Shown: positions 51,267-63,182 of the stretch, piece by piece
Position numbering within the stretch: the stretch's first letter is position 1
Layout: each line of letters starts with the position of its first letter
Assembly (NCBI RefSeq): GCF_005222695.1
Contig: NZ_STGG01000047.1
Location: forward strand, 108,551 to 172,550
DNA: 64,000 bases
Source of the DNA: Massilia sp. HP4
Lineage (GTDB): Bacteria > Pseudomonadota > Gammaproteobacteria > Burkholderiales > Burkholderiaceae_D
Reading direction: 5' to 3'
Position numbers and translations under genes: made by a program
The notes under the pieces: generated by a model
Seen by the model: only the letters and a program-made list of their open reading frames with translations
What the model was told of the DNA's origin: nothing
The model's database searches: none

Positions 51267-52250
51267 TCAGGCAGCATCGCATGATTCGGGCCGTTCCAGC
51301 GCGCGCGTGCCGGCGTGCCGGTCGAAATGGTGCAGCATCCGCTGCGGCAGCCAGGCTATCCGTCCCGGGAACGGGCCGGTGCTGAAACCGACATGCCCGC
51401 CCTGCGCCGGATACTCGAGCGTCACCGCGCTTGACGCGGATGTGGGCAGGTGGACGCCCGGCAGGAATGGATCGTTGCGGGCATTGAGCACCAGCGTCGA
51501 CACCGTGATGGCGTGCAGCACGTGGCGGGCGCTGGCGCGGTGCCAGTAGTCGTCGGTGTCGCGGTAGCCGTGCAGCGGCGCGGTGACGACATTGTCGAAG
51601 GCGTACAGGTCGCGCGCGGCCAGCAGGGCGGCGCGGTCGAACAGGCCGGGAAACTGCTCCAGCTTGGCCAGGCACTTGGGCTTGAGCGTCTGCAGGAACA
51701 TCCGGGTGTACAGCAGATTGAAGCCGGACGACAGCGCTTCGCCGCCGCGCGCCAGGTCGAGTGGGGCCGACACGGCGCAGGCCGCATCGACGATCTCCGC
51801 GCCGTGGCCCGACTCGCCCAGCCAGCGCAGCAGCGCATTGCCGCCCAGCGAGACGCCGGCCGCATACAGCACGCCTTCGTGCCGGGCGCGCAATGTGCGG
51901 ACGATCCAGTCGATCTCGCCGGCGTCGCCCGAGTGATAGAAGCGCGGCGCCAGGTTGGCTTCGCCCGAGCAGCCGCGAAAATGCGGCACCACGCCCGACC
52001 AGCCGCGCGCTGCCAGCGCCGCCATCAGGCCGCGCGCGTAATGGCTGTTCGAACTGCCTTCCAGGCCGTGGAACAGCACCACCAGCGGCTGGCCGGGCTG
52101 GCCATCCACGAAATCCAGGTCGACGAAGTCGCCATCCGCGCTATGCCAGCGCTCGCGCCGGTAGGCGACCGGCGGCTTGGCGACGCAGGTCGCCGGATAG
52201 ATGGTCTGCAGGTGGCCGCCGGGCAGCCACGAGGGGGCGGGATAGTGCAT
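51267..52250 (-). CDS. YheT-family alpha/beta-hydrolase
   Basis: This is a predicted esterase or acyltransferase of the YheT/EMB8 family (327 residues). It shows the family start FxPxxWLPGGHLQTIYP-like (APSWLPGGHLQTIYPA), the oxyanion stretch VVLFHGLEGSSNSHYARGLM, the nucleophile elbow GVSLGGNALLRWLGE (Ser near residue 143), the acid in NARNDPFLP and the His in GGHVGF. The ATG at 52250 gives the conserved N-terminus; the frame to 52418 is a shadow of the zinc-ribbon gene. Physiological substrate unknown in bacteria. Confidence 0.87.
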   Translation of the reverse strand: MHYPAPSWLPGGHLQTIYPATCVAKPPVAYRRERWHSADGDFVDLDFVDGQPGQPLVVLFHGLEGSSNSHYARGLMAALAARGWSGVVPHFRGCSGEANLAPRFYHSGDAGEIDWIVRTLRARHEGVLYAAGVSLGGNALLRWLGESGHGAEIVDAACAVSAPLDLARGGEALSSGFNLLYTRMFLQTLKPKCLAKLEQFPGLFDRAALLAARDLYAFDNVVTAPLHGYRDTDDYWHRASARHVLHAITVSTLVLNARNDPFLPGVHLPTSASSAVTLEYPAQGGHVGFSTGPFPGRIAWLPQRMLHHFDRHAGTRALERPESCDAA

Positions 52251-52279
52251 CGAAAAGAGGCACTGCGTGCCTCCGGAGA

Positions 52280-52474
52280 TCAGTGGTGCTTGAGCACGGT
52301 GCCCGGCGCCAGGCGGTAGCCGGTGCCGCAGTACGGGCACTTGGCCTCGCCGTGGTGGTCGAAGTCGAGGAAGACGCGCGGGTGCGAGGACCACAGCGGC
52401 ATTGCCGGGTTGGGGCAATAGGCCGGCAGGTCCTTGGCCGTGAGCTCCACCACTGGCATCGTCTTTTGGTTCAT
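52280..52474 (-). CDS. Zinc-finger (CHCC type) protein
   Basis: This is a 64-residue protein with one zinc-binding module: YCPNP near residue 19, SHPRVFLDFDHHGEAKCPYCGTGYRL near 30-55. The ligands are one Cys, one His and two Cys of CPYC, as in the zf-CHCC family related to the NDUFS6 subunit of mitochondrial complex I. GGAGAGA lies 8 nt before the ATG at 52474. It is 29 bp upstream of the YheT-like gene on the same strand. Its role in bacteria is not established. Confidence 0.85.
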   Translation of the reverse strand: MNQKTMPVVELTAKDLPAYCPNPAMPLWSSHPRVFLDFDHHGEAKCPYCGTGYRLAPGTVLKHH

Positions 52475-52732
52475 CTGTTTCTCTCCGTCAGGCAAGTTGG
52501 GCAAAGACTGGATTTTAACGGATTCGCTCTATTGTCGAAATGACCGTAAAATAATGCACCCAACATAAAGAGCAAGAACGCCGCCTGTTATATTGGGCGT
52601 CCAACTGGTGCCACATCCTTACATGCGCTTCATGCCCGACCGTTTCACGCCCGCCGTCATCGCCGTCATCCCCGGTTGCCGTTGCAAGAATGCCACAACT
52701 CATATCGTGATGTGCGCGCTGCGGCCTGCAAT

Positions 52733-53485
52733 ATGAGCGCGGTCGACGGACAGGGATCGCATCCCGCCGCCATCGGCGACGCGCCCGACCGCGATGCCTG
52801 GAACGAAGGCTTCAAGACCGGCTTGCCGACCCTGTTCGGCATCGCCGCCTGGGGCCTGGTGGTCGGCATCGCCATGGTCAAGAGCGGCCTGTCGGTGCCG
52901 CAGGCGCTGGGCATGACCCTGCTGGTGTTTGCGGGCTCGGCCCAGCTGGCCTCGCTGCCCTTGATCGCCGCCCAGGCGCCGATCTGGGTCATCTTCGCCA
53001 CCGCGCTGGTGGTCAACCTGCGTTTCGTGATCTTTTCCGCGCTGCTGGGGCCGCATTTCGCCCACCTGCCATGGAAGCAGCGCTTTTATCTCGGCTATAT
53101 CTCGGGCGACCTCACTGTCGCGCTTTTCCTGCAGCGCTATCCTACCTTGGAACCTGCAATTGGGAAATTATCCTATTTGAAGGGGTTGATGTTCCCGAAC
53201 TGGATCGCGTGGCAGGTCGGTTCGTTCATCGGCATCTTCCTCGGCAGTGCGGTGCCGGCCGAATGGGGGCTGGGTTTTGCCGGCACCCTGGCCATCCTGT
53301 GCATCATGGTGCCGCTGATGATCAATAACGCGGCGCTGTGCGGCGTGCTGGTGGCGGGCGCTGTCTCGGTGATCGCCTACGATCTGCCATACAAGCTGGG
53401 GCTGCTGCTGGCGGTGCTGGTGGGGATGGTTACCGCGATGGTGATCGAAGAGACGTTGGCGAAAGCGAAGGTGCGCCGTGGCTGA
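52733..53485 (+). CDS. azlC: AzlC family branched-chain amino acid exporter, large subunit
   Basis: AzlC and AzlD form a two-component inner-membrane exporter of branched-chain amino acids (LIV-E family, YgaZ/YgaH-like). The 250-residue protein has about eight hydrophobic helices from residue 27 on, with the conserved start DAWNEGFKTGLPTLFGIAAWGLVVGIA, MTLLVFAGSAQLASLPLIA and VNLRFVIFSALLGPHF. The ATG at 52733 is chosen, though the ribosome site is weak. azlD overlaps its end by 8 bp, which supports joint translation. Confidence 0.88.
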   Translation: MSAVDGQGSHPAAIGDAPDRDAWNEGFKTGLPTLFGIAAWGLVVGIAMVKSGLSVPQALGMTLLVFAGSAQLASLPLIAAQAPIWVIFATALVVNLRFVIFSALLGPHFAHLPWKQRFYLGYISGDLTVALFLQRYPTLEPAIGKLSYLKGLMFPNWIAWQVGSFIGIFLGSAVPAEWGLGFAGTLAILCIMVPLMINNAALCGVLVAGAVSVIAYDLPYKLGLLLAVLVGMVTAMVIEETLAKAKVRRG

Positions 53486-53822
53486 TTGGGAAATCTGGGT
53501 CGTCATCGGCGTGCTGTGCGTGGCCACGGCCGCCACCCGCAGCTCGTTCTGGATGATCGGCCACCGCGTGACGATTCCGCCGCGGGTGCAGGAAATGCTG
53601 CGCTATGCCCCGGCTTGCGCGCTGGCGGCCATCATCGGTCCCGATTTTCTGATCGATACACAGGGCGACATCCAGCTGACGCTGGCCAATCCGAAACTGC
53701 TGGCGGGCGTCGCCGCCTTCCTGTTCTACCTGTGGCGCCGGAATATGCTGCTGACGATTTTATTCGGCATGCTTGTATTTACGTTGCTGCGCGTACTCCA
53801 CGTTTTCGGCGCCGCAGCCTAA
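53478..53822 (+). CDS. azlD: AzlD family branched-chain amino acid exporter, small subunit
   Basis: This is a 114-residue, four-helix inner-membrane partner of AzlC. It starts with GTG at 53478, 8 bp inside the azlC end, after AAGG. The protein shows WVVIGVLCVATAATRSSFWM, then the family motif PPRVQEMLRYAPACALAAIIGPDFL and a final hydrophobic hairpin. The overlap and order are those of azlCD/ygaZH operons. Confidence 0.85.
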   Translation: MADWEIWVVIGVLCVATAATRSSFWMIGHRVTIPPRVQEMLRYAPACALAAIIGPDFLIDTQGDIQLTLANPKLLAGVAAFLFYLWRRNMLLTILFGMLVFTLLRVLHVFGAAA

Positions 53823-53861
53823 TGTACAATGACGTTTTTTCACTATTGCCACGCTGACCAA

Positions 53862-55064
53862 ATGGACGCTCTCCGTTTCACCCGCCTGCAAGACCTGATC
53901 GACCGACAAGCGCTGCAGGGCAAGCGCGTCTTTATCCGCGCTGACCTGAACGTTCCACAAGATGATGCTGGCAATATTACCGAAGACACGCGCATCCGCG
54001 CCTCGGTGCCGGCGATCCAGGCCGCGGTCAAGGCTGGTGCGGCGGTGATGGTGACGTCCCACCTCGGTCGTCCGACCGAAGGCGAATTCAAGCCCGAAGA
54101 CAGCCTGGCGCCGGTCGCCAGGCGCCTGTCGGAGCTGCTGGGCCAGCCGGTCGAACTGAAACAGGATTGGGTGGACGGCGTCGACGTTGCCCCAGGCTCG
54201 GTCGTGCTGCTGGAGAACTGCCGCGTCAACAAAGGTGAAAAGAAAAACAACGACGAGCTGGCGCAGAAGATGGCCAAGCTGTGCGATGTGTATGTGAACG
54301 ATGCCTTCGGCACCGCCCACCGCGCCGAAGCGACCACCCATGGCATCGCCAAGTTCGCCCCGGTCGTGGCTGCCGGCCCGCTGCTGGCCGCTGAACTCGA
54401 CGCCCTGGGCAAGGCCCTGGGCCAGCCGCAGCGTCCGCTGCTGGCCATCGTCGCCGGCTCGAAGGTATCAAGCAAGCTGACCATCCTGCAAAGCCTGGCC
54501 GACAAGGTCGATAACCTGATCGTCGGCGGCGGCATCGCCAATACCTTCATGAAGGCCGTGGGCCTGAACATCGGCAAGTCGCTGGTCGAGAACGACCTGG
54601 TCGACGAAGCCCGCGCCATCATCGAGAAAATGGCGCAGCGCGGCGCGCAGGTGCCGATTCCCGTGGACGTCGTGTGCGCGAAAGAATTCGCCCCGACCGC
54701 GGCCGCAACGGTAAAAGACGTGGCCGATGTGCTCGATGACGACATGATCCTCGACATCGGCCCCAAGACCGCCGCCATGCTGGCCGAGCAGGTCGCCAAG
54801 GCCGGCACCATCGTCTGGAACGGTCCGGTCGGTGTCTTCGAATTCGACCAGTTCGCACAGGGCACGGAGACCCTGGCGCTGGCCATCGCCAATTCCCAGG
54901 GCTTTTCGATCGCCGGCGGCGGCGACACCCTGGCCGCGATCGCAAAATATAAAATTGCCGACCAGGTCGGCTACATTTCGACCGGCGGCGGCGCCTTCCT
55001 GGAATTCCTGGAAGGCAAAACGTTGCCTGCTGTCGACATCCTGCTGCAACGCAGCGCCTCATAA
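53862..55064 (+). CDS. pgk: Phosphoglycerate kinase
   Basis: PGK transfers phosphate between 1,3-bisphosphoglycerate and ADP in glycolysis and gluconeogenesis. The 400-residue two-domain enzyme has the substrate-binding stretch [43 protein letters not shown], the nucleotide-binding [26 protein letters not shown] and the late [17 protein letters not shown] and [10 protein letters not shown]. The ATG at 53862 gives the family start; the ATG at 53829 is in frame but less likely. A hairpin with a U-run separates it from pyk. Confidence 0.96.
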   Translation: MDALRFTRLQDLIDRQALQGKRVFIRADLNVPQDDAGNITEDTRIRASVPAIQAAVKAGAAVMVTSHLGRPTEGEFKPEDSLAPVARRLSELLGQPVELKQDWVDGVDVAPGSVVLLENCRVNKGEKKNNDELAQKMAKLCDVYVNDAFGTAHRAEATTHGIAKFAPVVAAGPLLAAELDALGKALGQPQRPLLAIVAGSKVSSKLTILQSLADKVDNLIVGGGIANTFMKAVGLNIGKSLVENDLVDEARAIIEKMAQRGAQVPIPVDVVCAKEFAPTAAATVKDVADVLDDDMILDIGPKTAAMLAEQVAKAGTIVWNGPVGVFEFDQFAQGTETLALAIANSQGFSIAGGGDTLAAIAKYKIADQVGYISTGGGAFLEFLEGKTLPAVDILLQRSAS

Positions 55065-55082
55065 GAAACTGCTTGAGACCCT

Positions 55083-55109
55083 AGCGCAGCCAGTCTGCGC
55101 TTTGTTTTT
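55083..55109 (+). terminator. Terminator or attenuator between pgk and pyk
   Basis: AGCGCAG (55083-55089) pairs with CTGCGCT (55095-55101) over a 5-nt loop, followed by TTGTTTTT. It lies 16 nt before the pyk start, so some read-through is likely needed unless pyk has its own promoter. Confidence 0.7.
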
Positions 55110-55124
55110 ATACAAGGACAATCC

Positions 55125-56585
<1,461 letters not shown>

Positions 56586-56709
56586 AGGGAACCCACGAGT
56601 GGCCTGAGACGCAATAGCGGCATTTGCCCGGCGCTATCCAGGACGGATGGCGCCGCGCTCGGCATTCGGGATTCCCGAACAAGTTTCTTTATTGTTTTGG
56701 AGTACAACC

Positions 56710-57774
56710 ATGGCACTCGTATCACTGCGTCAATTGCTGGACCACGCCGCCGAAAACGGCTACGGCTTGCCCGCATTTAACGTCAACAACCTGGAGCAGG
56801 TGCAGGCCATCATGGCCGCCGCCGACGCTGCCAACAGCCCGGTCATCATGCAGGCCTCGGCCGGCGCGCGCAAATACGCGGGCGAAGCCTTCCTGCGTCA
56901 CCTGATCGACGCCGCCGTCGAAGCCTATCCGCACATCCCGGTCGTCATGCACCAGGACCACGGGCAATCTCCGGCCGTCTGCATGGCCGCGATCCGTTCG
57001 GGCTTTTCTTCGGTGATGATGGACGGTTCGCTCGAGGCCGACGGCAAGAGCGTCGCCAGCTATGAATACAACGTCGAAGTATCGAAAGAAGTCGTCAAGT
57101 TCGCGCACTCGATCGGCGTGACCGTCGAAGCCGAACTCGGCGTGCTGGGCTCGCTCGAGACGATGAAGGGCGACAAGGAAGACGGCCACGGCGCGGACGG
57201 CACCATGACCCGCGAACAGCTGCTGACCGACGTCGACCAGGCGGCCGACTTCGTCAAGCGCACCCAGTGCGACGCACTGGCGATCGCCATCGGCACCTCG
57301 CACGGCGCCTATAAATTCACGCGCAAGCCGACCGGCGACATCCTGGCGATCGACCGCATCAAGGAAATCCACGCCCGCATCCCCAACACCCACCTGGTGA
57401 TGCACGGCTCGTCGTCGGTGCCGCAAGAGCTGCTGGCCATCATCCGCGAATTCGGCGGCGACATGAAGGAAACCTATGGCGTGCCGGTCGAAGAGATCCA
57501 GGAGGGCATCAAGCACGGCGTCCGCAAGATCAATATTGACACCGACATCCGCCTGGCGATGACGGCCGCGATCCGCAAATACATGTTCCAGAACCCGTCG
57601 AAGTTCGACCCGCGCGACTACCTGAAACCGGCGCGCGAAGCGGCGATGGAAGTGTGCAAGGCGCGCTTTTTGTCCTTCGGCTGCGAAGGCCAGGCCAGCA
57701 AGATCAAGCCGATTCCGCTGGACAAGATGGCCGAGCGCTACAAGGCCGGCGAACTGGCCCAGATCGTCCAATAA
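56710..57774 (+). CDS. fba: Class II fructose-bisphosphate aldolase
   Basis: This zinc-dependent aldolase cleaves fructose 1,6-bisphosphate to triose phosphates. The 354-residue protein belongs to the long class II (Calvin-cycle) subtype: [30 protein letters not shown], the zinc ligands in [29 protein letters not shown] and [11 protein letters not shown], and a C-terminal extension with [12 protein letters not shown] precedes the ATG at 56710 by 8 nt. It is the last gene of the pgk-pyk-fba block; a weak hairpin at 57841-57864 lies before purC. Confidence 0.95.
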   Translation: MALVSLRQLLDHAAENGYGLPAFNVNNLEQVQAIMAAADAANSPVIMQASAGARKYAGEAFLRHLIDAAVEAYPHIPVVMHQDHGQSPAVCMAAIRSGFSSVMMDGSLEADGKSVASYEYNVEVSKEVVKFAHSIGVTVEAELGVLGSLETMKGDKEDGHGADGTMTREQLLTDVDQAADFVKRTQCDALAIAIGTSHGAYKFTRKPTGDILAIDRIKEIHARIPNTHLVMHGSSSVPQELLAIIREFGGDMKETYGVPVEEIQEGIKHGVRKINIDTDIRLAMTAAIRKYMFQNPSKFDPRDYLKPAREAAMEVCKARFLSFGCEGQASKIKPIPLDKMAERYKAGELAQIVQ

Positions 57775-57840
57775 GTCGGATTGCCGGCCTTTTTGACGTA
57801 AAATATCGTATTGCACAGGCTTACACGGCCTGACTTTCTC

Positions 57841-57864
57841 AACCGGCGGCCTTTGTCGCCGGTT
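57841..57864 (+). terminator. Weak hairpin between fba and purC
   Basis: AACCGGCG (57841-57848) pairs with CGCCGGTT (57857-57864) over an 8-nt loop, followed by only a short T-run. It could end fba transcription in part; the purC start is 22 bp downstream. Confidence 0.45.
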
Positions 57865-57886
57865 TCCGCTTTCCTGATAGCCATCT

Positions 57887-58783
57887 ATGAACAGCCTCTA
57901 CCAATCCTCCATCCAGTCCCTGCCACTGCTCGGTCACGGCAAGGTGCGCGATAACTATGCCGTCGGCGACGACAAGATCCTGATCGTCACCACCGACCGC
58001 CTGTCGGCCTTCGACGTGGTCATGAACGAGCCGATTCCGGGCAAGGGCATGGTATTGAACCAGATGAGCGATTTCTGGTTCGAGAAGCTCGGTCACATCG
58101 TGCCGAACCACCTGACCGGCGTGGCGCCGGAAAGCGTGGTCGCCGAGAACGAGGTGGAGCAGGTGCGCGGCCGCGCCGTCGTCGCCAAGCGCCTGAAGCC
58201 GATCATGGTCGAAGCCGTCGTGCGGGGTTACATCATCGGTTCGGGCTGGAAGGACTATCAGCAAAGTGGCGCGATCTGCGGTATCGAGCTGCCGGCCGGC
58301 CTGCGCCAGGCCGACAAGCTGCCCGAGCCGCTGTTTACCCCGGCCGCCAAGGCCGATATCGGCGAGCACGACGAAAACATCTCGTTCGCCCAGATGGAAG
58401 AAAAAATCGGCGCCGAACTGGCCGCGAAAATGCGCGATATCAGCATCAAGCTGTACACCGCCGCTGCCGAATACGCCGCGACGAAAGGCATCATCATCGC
58501 CGACACCAAGTTCGAATTCGGTCTCGACGACAACGGCGTGATGCACCTGATGGACGAAGTCCTGACTGCGGATTCCTCGCGCTTCTGGCCGGCCGACTCG
58601 TACGCGCCGGGCATGTCGCCGCCGTCGTTCGACAAGCAGTTCGTGCGCGACTACCTGGAAACCCTGACTGACTGGGGCAAGACCGCACCGGCCCCAAGCT
58701 TGCCGGCCGACGTCATCGAAAAAACCCAGGCCAAGTATTTCGAAGCCATCGAACGCCTGACCGGCGAAAAGCTGAAGGCGTAA
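57887..58783 (+). CDS. purC: Phosphoribosylaminoimidazole-succinocarboxamide synthase
   Basis: PurC joins CAIR and aspartate with ATP to make SAICAR in purine synthesis. The 298-residue protein is of the longer SAICAR synthetase type, with [76 protein letters not shown] and [17 protein letters not shown]. It opens a tightly spaced operon: purE begins 4 bp after its stop. Confidence 0.96.
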   Translation: MNSLYQSSIQSLPLLGHGKVRDNYAVGDDKILIVTTDRLSAFDVVMNEPIPGKGMVLNQMSDFWFEKLGHIVPNHLTGVAPESVVAENEVEQVRGRAVVAKRLKPIMVEAVVRGYIIGSGWKDYQQSGAICGIELPAGLRQADKLPEPLFTPAAKADIGEHDENISFAQMEEKIGAELAAKMRDISIKLYTAAAEYAATKGIIIADTKFEFGLDDNGVMHLMDEVLTADSSRFWPADSYAPGMSPPSFDKQFVRDYLETLTDWGKTAPAPSLPADVIEKTQAKYFEAIERLTGEKLKA

Positions 58784-58787
58784 CGCG

Positions 58788-59285
58788 ATGTCCGAACAAG
58801 CAAAACCGCTGGTCGGCGTGATCATGGGTTCCTCGTCCGACTGGGACGTGATGCAGAACGCGGTCGCCATCCTGAAGCAGTTTGGCGTCCCGTTCGAGGC
58901 GCAGGTGATCTCCGCCCACCGCATGCCGGACGAGATGTTCACCTATGCCGAACAGGCCCGTTCGCGCGGCCTGCGCGCCATCATCGCCGGCGCCGGCGGC
59001 GCGGCCCACCTGCCGGGCATGGTGGCCGCCAAGACCATCGTGCCGGTGCTGGGCGTGCCGGTGCCGTCGAAATACCTGCGTGGCGAGGACTCGCTGCTGT
59101 CGATCGTGCAGATGCCCAAAGGCGTGCCGGTGGCCACCTTCGCCATCGGTGAAGCCGGCGCCGCGAATGCGGCGCTGACCGCGGTGGCGATCATCGCCGC
59201 GGGCGACGAGGCGCTGGCCGACAAGCTGGAGCAGTTCCGCCGCGACCAGACCGCCGCCGCCCAGGCCATGACTCTTCCCGTATAA
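58788..59285 (+). CDS. purE: 5-(carboxyamino)imidazole ribonucleotide mutase
   Basis: PurE class I moves the carboxyl group of N5-CAIR to form CAIR. The 165-residue protein shows [27 protein letters not shown] and [20 protein letters not shown], the residues that form the octameric active site. It is 4 bp from purC and 4 bp from purK. Presence of purK beside it confirms the N5-CAIR route rather than the class II PurE route. Confidence 0.96.
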   Translation: MSEQAKPLVGVIMGSSSDWDVMQNAVAILKQFGVPFEAQVISAHRMPDEMFTYAEQARSRGLRAIIAGAGGAAHLPGMVAAKTIVPVLGVPVPSKYLRGEDSLLSIVQMPKGVPVATFAIGEAGAANAALTAVAIIAAGDEALADKLEQFRRDQTAAAQAMTLPV

Positions 59286-59289
59286 ACCC

Positions 59290-60474
59290 ATGAATCAACC
59301 GTTTCTTCCATCCGCCGATTCCTCGACCTGGCTCGGCGTGATGGGCGGCGGCCAGCTCGGCCGCATGTTCGCCCACGCCGCCCAGGCCATGGGCTACAAG
59401 GTCGCCGTGCTCGAGCCGAGCGCCGATTGCCCGGCCGGCCAGGTGGCCGACCGCACCATCGAAGGCGACTACGACAACGCCGCCGCGCTGGCCGAACTGG
59501 CGGCGCTGTGCGCGGCCGTCACCACCGAATTCGAGAACGTCCCTGCCGACAGCCTGGCGCGGCTGGCTGCCGACAGTTTTGTGGCGCCATCGAGCCTGTG
59601 CGTGCAGATCGCGCAAGACCGCATCCTCGAGAAGAAGTTCTTCGTCGACTGCGCGCCGACCTCGAAGGTGTTGCCGGCCCCGCACAAGACCATCGCCTCG
59701 CATGCCGACATCGACGCCATCGATGACAGCCTGCTGCCGGGCATCCTCAAGACCGTGCGCATGGGTTACGACGGCAAGGGCCAGGTGCGCGTGCGCTCGC
59801 GCGAGGACGTGCGCACGGCCTTCGACGCCATGGGTGGCGTGACCTGCCTGCTGGAGAAGATGCTGCCGCTGGCCTACGAGGTGTCGGTCCTGACCGCGCG
59901 CGGCCACGATGGCGAGTCTGTCGTGTATCCGATCGCCGAGAACGTGCACCGCGACGGCATCCTGTTCACCACCACCGTGCCGGGCCCGAACGTGTCCGAG
60001 GCTTGCGCCAGGCAGGCGCAGGATGCGGCGCGCGCGATCGTCGCCCAACTGGGTTATGTGGGCGTGCTGTGCATCGAGTTCTTCGTGCTCGAAGACGGCG
60101 CCCTGGTCGTCAACGAGATGGCGCCGCGCCCGCACAACAGCGGCCACTACACCATGGATGCCTGCATCACCAGCCAGTTCGCGCAGCAGGTGCGCGCAAT
60201 GGCGCGCCTGCCGCTGGGCGATGTGCGCCAGCATTCGCCCGCCGTCATGCTCAACATCCTGGGCGATGTCTGGTTCGAGGGCGACAGCGAAGATGCACGC
60301 GAACCGGCCTGGGACAAGGTGTTGGCGCTGCCTGGTGCCAACCTGCACCTGTACGGCAAGAACGACCCGCGCCGCGGCCGCAAGATGGGCCACGTGACCT
60401 TTGTCGCGCCGACGCTGGCCGGGGCGCAGGACAGCCTGCGCGCCGCGTGCGCCATTTTGGGAATCGAGCCCTGA
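59290..60474 (+). CDS. purK: 5-(carboxyamino)imidazole ribonucleotide synthase
   Basis: PurK uses ATP and bicarbonate to carboxylate AIR to N5-CAIR. The 394-residue ATP-grasp enzyme has [22 protein letters not shown] at its start, [31 protein letters not shown] and [28 protein letters not shown]. It follows purE by 4 bp. Only one base separates its stop from the next start, so the operon continues. Confidence 0.95.
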   Translation: MNQPFLPSADSSTWLGVMGGGQLGRMFAHAAQAMGYKVAVLEPSADCPAGQVADRTIEGDYDNAAALAELAALCAAVTTEFENVPADSLARLAADSFVAPSSLCVQIAQDRILEKKFFVDCAPTSKVLPAPHKTIASHADIDAIDDSLLPGILKTVRMGYDGKGQVRVRSREDVRTAFDAMGGVTCLLEKMLPLAYEVSVLTARGHDGESVVYPIAENVHRDGILFTTTVPGPNVSEACARQAQDAARAIVAQLGYVGVLCIEFFVLEDGALVVNEMAPRPHNSGHYTMDACITSQFAQQVRAMARLPLGDVRQHSPAVMLNILGDVWFEGDSEDAREPAWDKVLALPGANLHLYGKNDPRRGRKMGHVTFVAPTLAGAQDSLRAACAILGIEP

Positions 60475-60475
60475 G

Positions 60476-61501
60476 ATGGACACCCAGCAGTTCGACCCGG
60501 CGGCCATCGACGCCGCCGCCCGCGCGCTCGAAGCGGGCGCGCTGGTAGCCTTCCCGACCGAGACCGTGTATGGCCTGGGCGCCGACGCCGAAAACCCGGC
60601 GGCGGTGGCCGCCATCTACGCCGCCAAGGGCCGTCCGCAAGACCACCCGGTGATCGTGCACCTGGCGCCAGAAGCGCCGCTCGACTACTGGGCCTGCGGC
60701 ATCCCGCCCGAGGCGCGGGCGCTGGCCGATGCCTTCTGGCCTGGCCCGCTGACCATGATCCTGAAACGCGCCCCGAATATCCCGGACGCCGTCAGCGGCG
60801 GCCAGGATACGGTCGGCCTGCGCTGCCCGTCACACCCGGTGGCGCTGGCGCTGCTGCGCGCCTTCAAGGGTGGCCGGGGCGGCGTCGCCGCGCCGTCGGC
60901 CAACAAGTTCGGCCATGTCAGCCCGACCCTGGCCCGGCACGTGCAGGATGAATTCGGCGCCGACGGCAGCGTGGCCATGGTGCTCGACGGCGGCGCCTCG
61001 CAGGTCGGCATCGAATCGACCATCGTCGACCTGTCGCGCCTGGATACGCACGGCCCGGTGCTGCTGCGGCCCGGCCATATCAGCGCGGAGGCGATCGCCG
61101 CCGTGATCGACCGCCTGCCGGGCGCGCCGGATGCCGCCGCCCCGCGCGCCTCGGGCACGCTCGAATCGCATTACGCGCCGCATACGCCGGTGGCGATGCA
61201 GGAGCGCGCGGCCCTGCTGGAGACGGTGGCCGCGCTGCATGGCGCCGGCCGCAAGGTGGCCCTGATCCACACCAGCGACATGCCGCTCACCCACGCCGCC
61301 TTGCGCCTGCCGGCGGCGCCCGATGGCTTTGCCCATGCGCTGTACGCGGCGCTGCGCGCGATGGACGGGCAGGGCGCCGACGTGATCCTGGTCGAAGCGC
61401 CGCCGCAGGATGGCGACTGGCTGGGCGTCAATGACCGCCTGCGCCGCGCTGCGCACGGCTCGACGGGCATTGTCCACGGTCTGCTCAATACAAAAGTTTA
61501 A
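60476..61501 (+). CDS. L-threonylcarbamoyladenylate synthase (Sua5/YwlC type)
   Basis: This enzyme makes threonylcarbamoyl-AMP from threonine, bicarbonate and ATP, the first step of the tRNA t6A37 modification. The 340-residue protein has the YrdC domain (about 1-205: GALVAFPTETVYGLGADA, AIYAAKGRPQDHPVIVHL, VGLRCPSHPVA, APSANKFGHVSPT) and a C-terminal Sua5 domain (about 230-340), so it is the long Sua5 type, not short TsaC. The ATG at 60476 is one base after the purK stop. It likely forms the last gene of purC-purE-purK-sua5. Why a tRNA-modification gene rides with purines is not obvious beyond shared ATP and bicarbonate use. Confidence 0.9.
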   Translation: MDTQQFDPAAIDAAARALEAGALVAFPTETVYGLGADAENPAAVAAIYAAKGRPQDHPVIVHLAPEAPLDYWACGIPPEARALADAFWPGPLTMILKRAPNIPDAVSGGQDTVGLRCPSHPVALALLRAFKGGRGGVAAPSANKFGHVSPTLARHVQDEFGADGSVAMVLDGGASQVGIESTIVDLSRLDTHGPVLLRPGHISAEAIAAVIDRLPGAPDAAAPRASGTLESHYAPHTPVAMQERAALLETVAALHGAGRKVALIHTSDMPLTHAALRLPAAPDGFAHALYAALRAMDGQGADVILVEAPPQDGDWLGVNDRLRRAAHGSTGIVHGLLNTKV

Positions 61502-61760
61502 TTTATATCAATAATGCGGATGACGGGGCTCAAACGCCCTGCATTCTGTCCTTGCCCGTTACAAATTCGCCTCTTTCTGGGCGGAAAACGATGGTTATAA
61601 TCCCTTCCCTCAGCCTCACCTGTCTCTTTTGATAGGTGTGGTAGCCAAATGCCTACGCGCAATGGAATTTGCTATACAAGCTGTTTGAACGCTGGCATAG
61701 TAAGCACGATGCGAATAGCACGGGCGTTCGTTTCACAATAATTTCTAATCAGGAGACACA
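61502..61760. other. Spacer before the SGNH esterase gene
   Basis: A TATAAT box lies at 61596-61601, without a good -35, and a near-perfect 8-bp hairpin CACCTGTC/GATAGGTG lies at about 61617-61636. The esterase start is 160 bp further. I see no small gene here. Confidence 0.45.
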
Positions 61761-63122
61761 ATGCGTCATACCAAACTCGCGCTGGCCGTTCTGACGGCGG
61801 CGGTCCTGACCGCATGCGGCGGCGGCAGCAGCCCGGCCGGCGGCGACCAGACCACCAAGCTGACCTTCACCAATATGGTGTCGTTCGGCGACAGCCTGTC
61901 GGACGTCGGCACCTACCGCGTCGGCGCGGTCGCCGCTGCCGGCGGCGGCAAGTTCACCATCAATGGCGACAGCACCGCCAAGAATCCCGACCTGACCGGC
62001 AAGATCTGGCTCGACTTCATGGCCGCCCAGCTCAAGCTGCCGGCGCCGTGCGCCGCCCAGACCGGCCTGGTGGGCGACGCTTCGCTCGGCTTCAACGTGC
62101 CGATCGTGAACCACCCGAATTGCTTCAACTACGCGCAGGGCGGTTCGCGCGTGGTCAACCCGATCGGCCCGGGCAATGCCGCGACCGGCTCGCCGATCGG
62201 CGAAATGACCACCCCGATGGTCACCCAGATCGCCAATCACCTGACCAAGACCGGCAACAAGTTCACCGGCACCGAGCTGGTGACCGTGCTGTCGGGCGGC
62301 AATGACGTGCTGATGCAGCTGGCCGCCGTGACCAGCGCCGGCACCGCCGCCGGCGCGCAGGCCTTCGCCACCGCTCTGGCGACCCGCCTGGCGGCCGGCG
62401 CAACCAATCCGCAAGCCGCGGCCCAGGCCATCGGCGTGGCGATCGCTACCGAGAACGCACGTCCGGGCAAGACCGACCAGACCGTGGTGCAGGCTGCCGT
62501 GCGCGCCGCCGCGACCCAGCCTGGCAACCAGGCCGTGGCCCAGCCGGCCGTGTATGGCCCGATCGTGGCCGCCGCCCAGGCCGACGGCACCGCCGCCGGC
62601 AATACGGCAGCGGGCGCCTACGCCGCCGCCAATGCGACCGCCATGGTCACGGCCCTGGGCACCGCCGGCGCGCAGATGGCCGGCCTGGTCAAGAGCGAAC
62701 TGCTGGCCAAGGGCGCCAAGTACGTCATCGTGGCCAACCTGCCGGACGTCGCCAGCACCCCGACCGCCAGGTCGCGTCCTGCCGCCATCCAGCAACTGGT
62801 CACCGCCATGGTCAACGCCTTCAACACCCAGCTGAAGGCCGGCCTGGGCGCCGACGATGCGCGCATCCTGTACACCGACCTGTACACCGTCAGCAACGAC
62901 CAGGTGAAGAACCCCGGCCCATACGGCCTGACCAACACCAGCGCCCCGGCCTGCGCCGAAAATGCGCTGGGCACCACCTCGCTGATCTGCACCGCGAACA
63001 ACACGGTTGCCGGTGATGTGAGCCGCTACATGTTCGCCGACGGGATCCACCCGACCCCGTTCGAGAACGACCTCATCGCCCGCTACGTCTTCAAGGACAT
63101 GGCAATCAAGGGCTGGCTGTAA
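61761..63122 (+). CDS. Lipoprotein SGNH/GDSL-family esterase with Ala-rich insertion
   Basis: This is an exported lipolytic enzyme of the GDSL group, 453 residues. A lipoprotein signal ends in LTAC with Cys19 as the lipidated residue, followed by GGGSSP. Block I is SFGDSLSDVG with Ser45 as nucleophile, block III is LSGGNDVLMQ near residue 178, and block V is FADGIHPTPFENDL near residue 428. Between about residues 185 and 320 lies a very Ala-rich, Gln/Thr-containing helical stretch that is unusual for the family. AGGAGAC precedes the ATG. It stands 60 bp upstream of an OmpW-type porin in the same direction, so both may act at the outer membrane. Confidence 0.87.
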   Translation: MRHTKLALAVLTAAVLTACGGGSSPAGGDQTTKLTFTNMVSFGDSLSDVGTYRVGAVAAAGGGKFTINGDSTAKNPDLTGKIWLDFMAAQLKLPAPCAAQTGLVGDASLGFNVPIVNHPNCFNYAQGGSRVVNPIGPGNAATGSPIGEMTTPMVTQIANHLTKTGNKFTGTELVTVLSGGNDVLMQLAAVTSAGTAAGAQAFATALATRLAAGATNPQAAAQAIGVAIATENARPGKTDQTVVQAAVRAAATQPGNQAVAQPAVYGPIVAAAQADGTAAGNTAAGAYAAANATAMVTALGTAGAQMAGLVKSELLAKGAKYVIVANLPDVASTPTARSRPAAIQQLVTAMVNAFNTQLKAGLGADDARILYTDLYTVSNDQVKNPGPYGLTNTSAPACAENALGTTSLICTANNTVAGDVSRYMFADGIHPTPFENDLIARYVFKDMAIKGWL

Positions 63123-63182
63123 GAGCACGCAGCGGCGGGCCCGTCCTGGCGACGGGCCCTCACACACATATCAGGAGATAGC

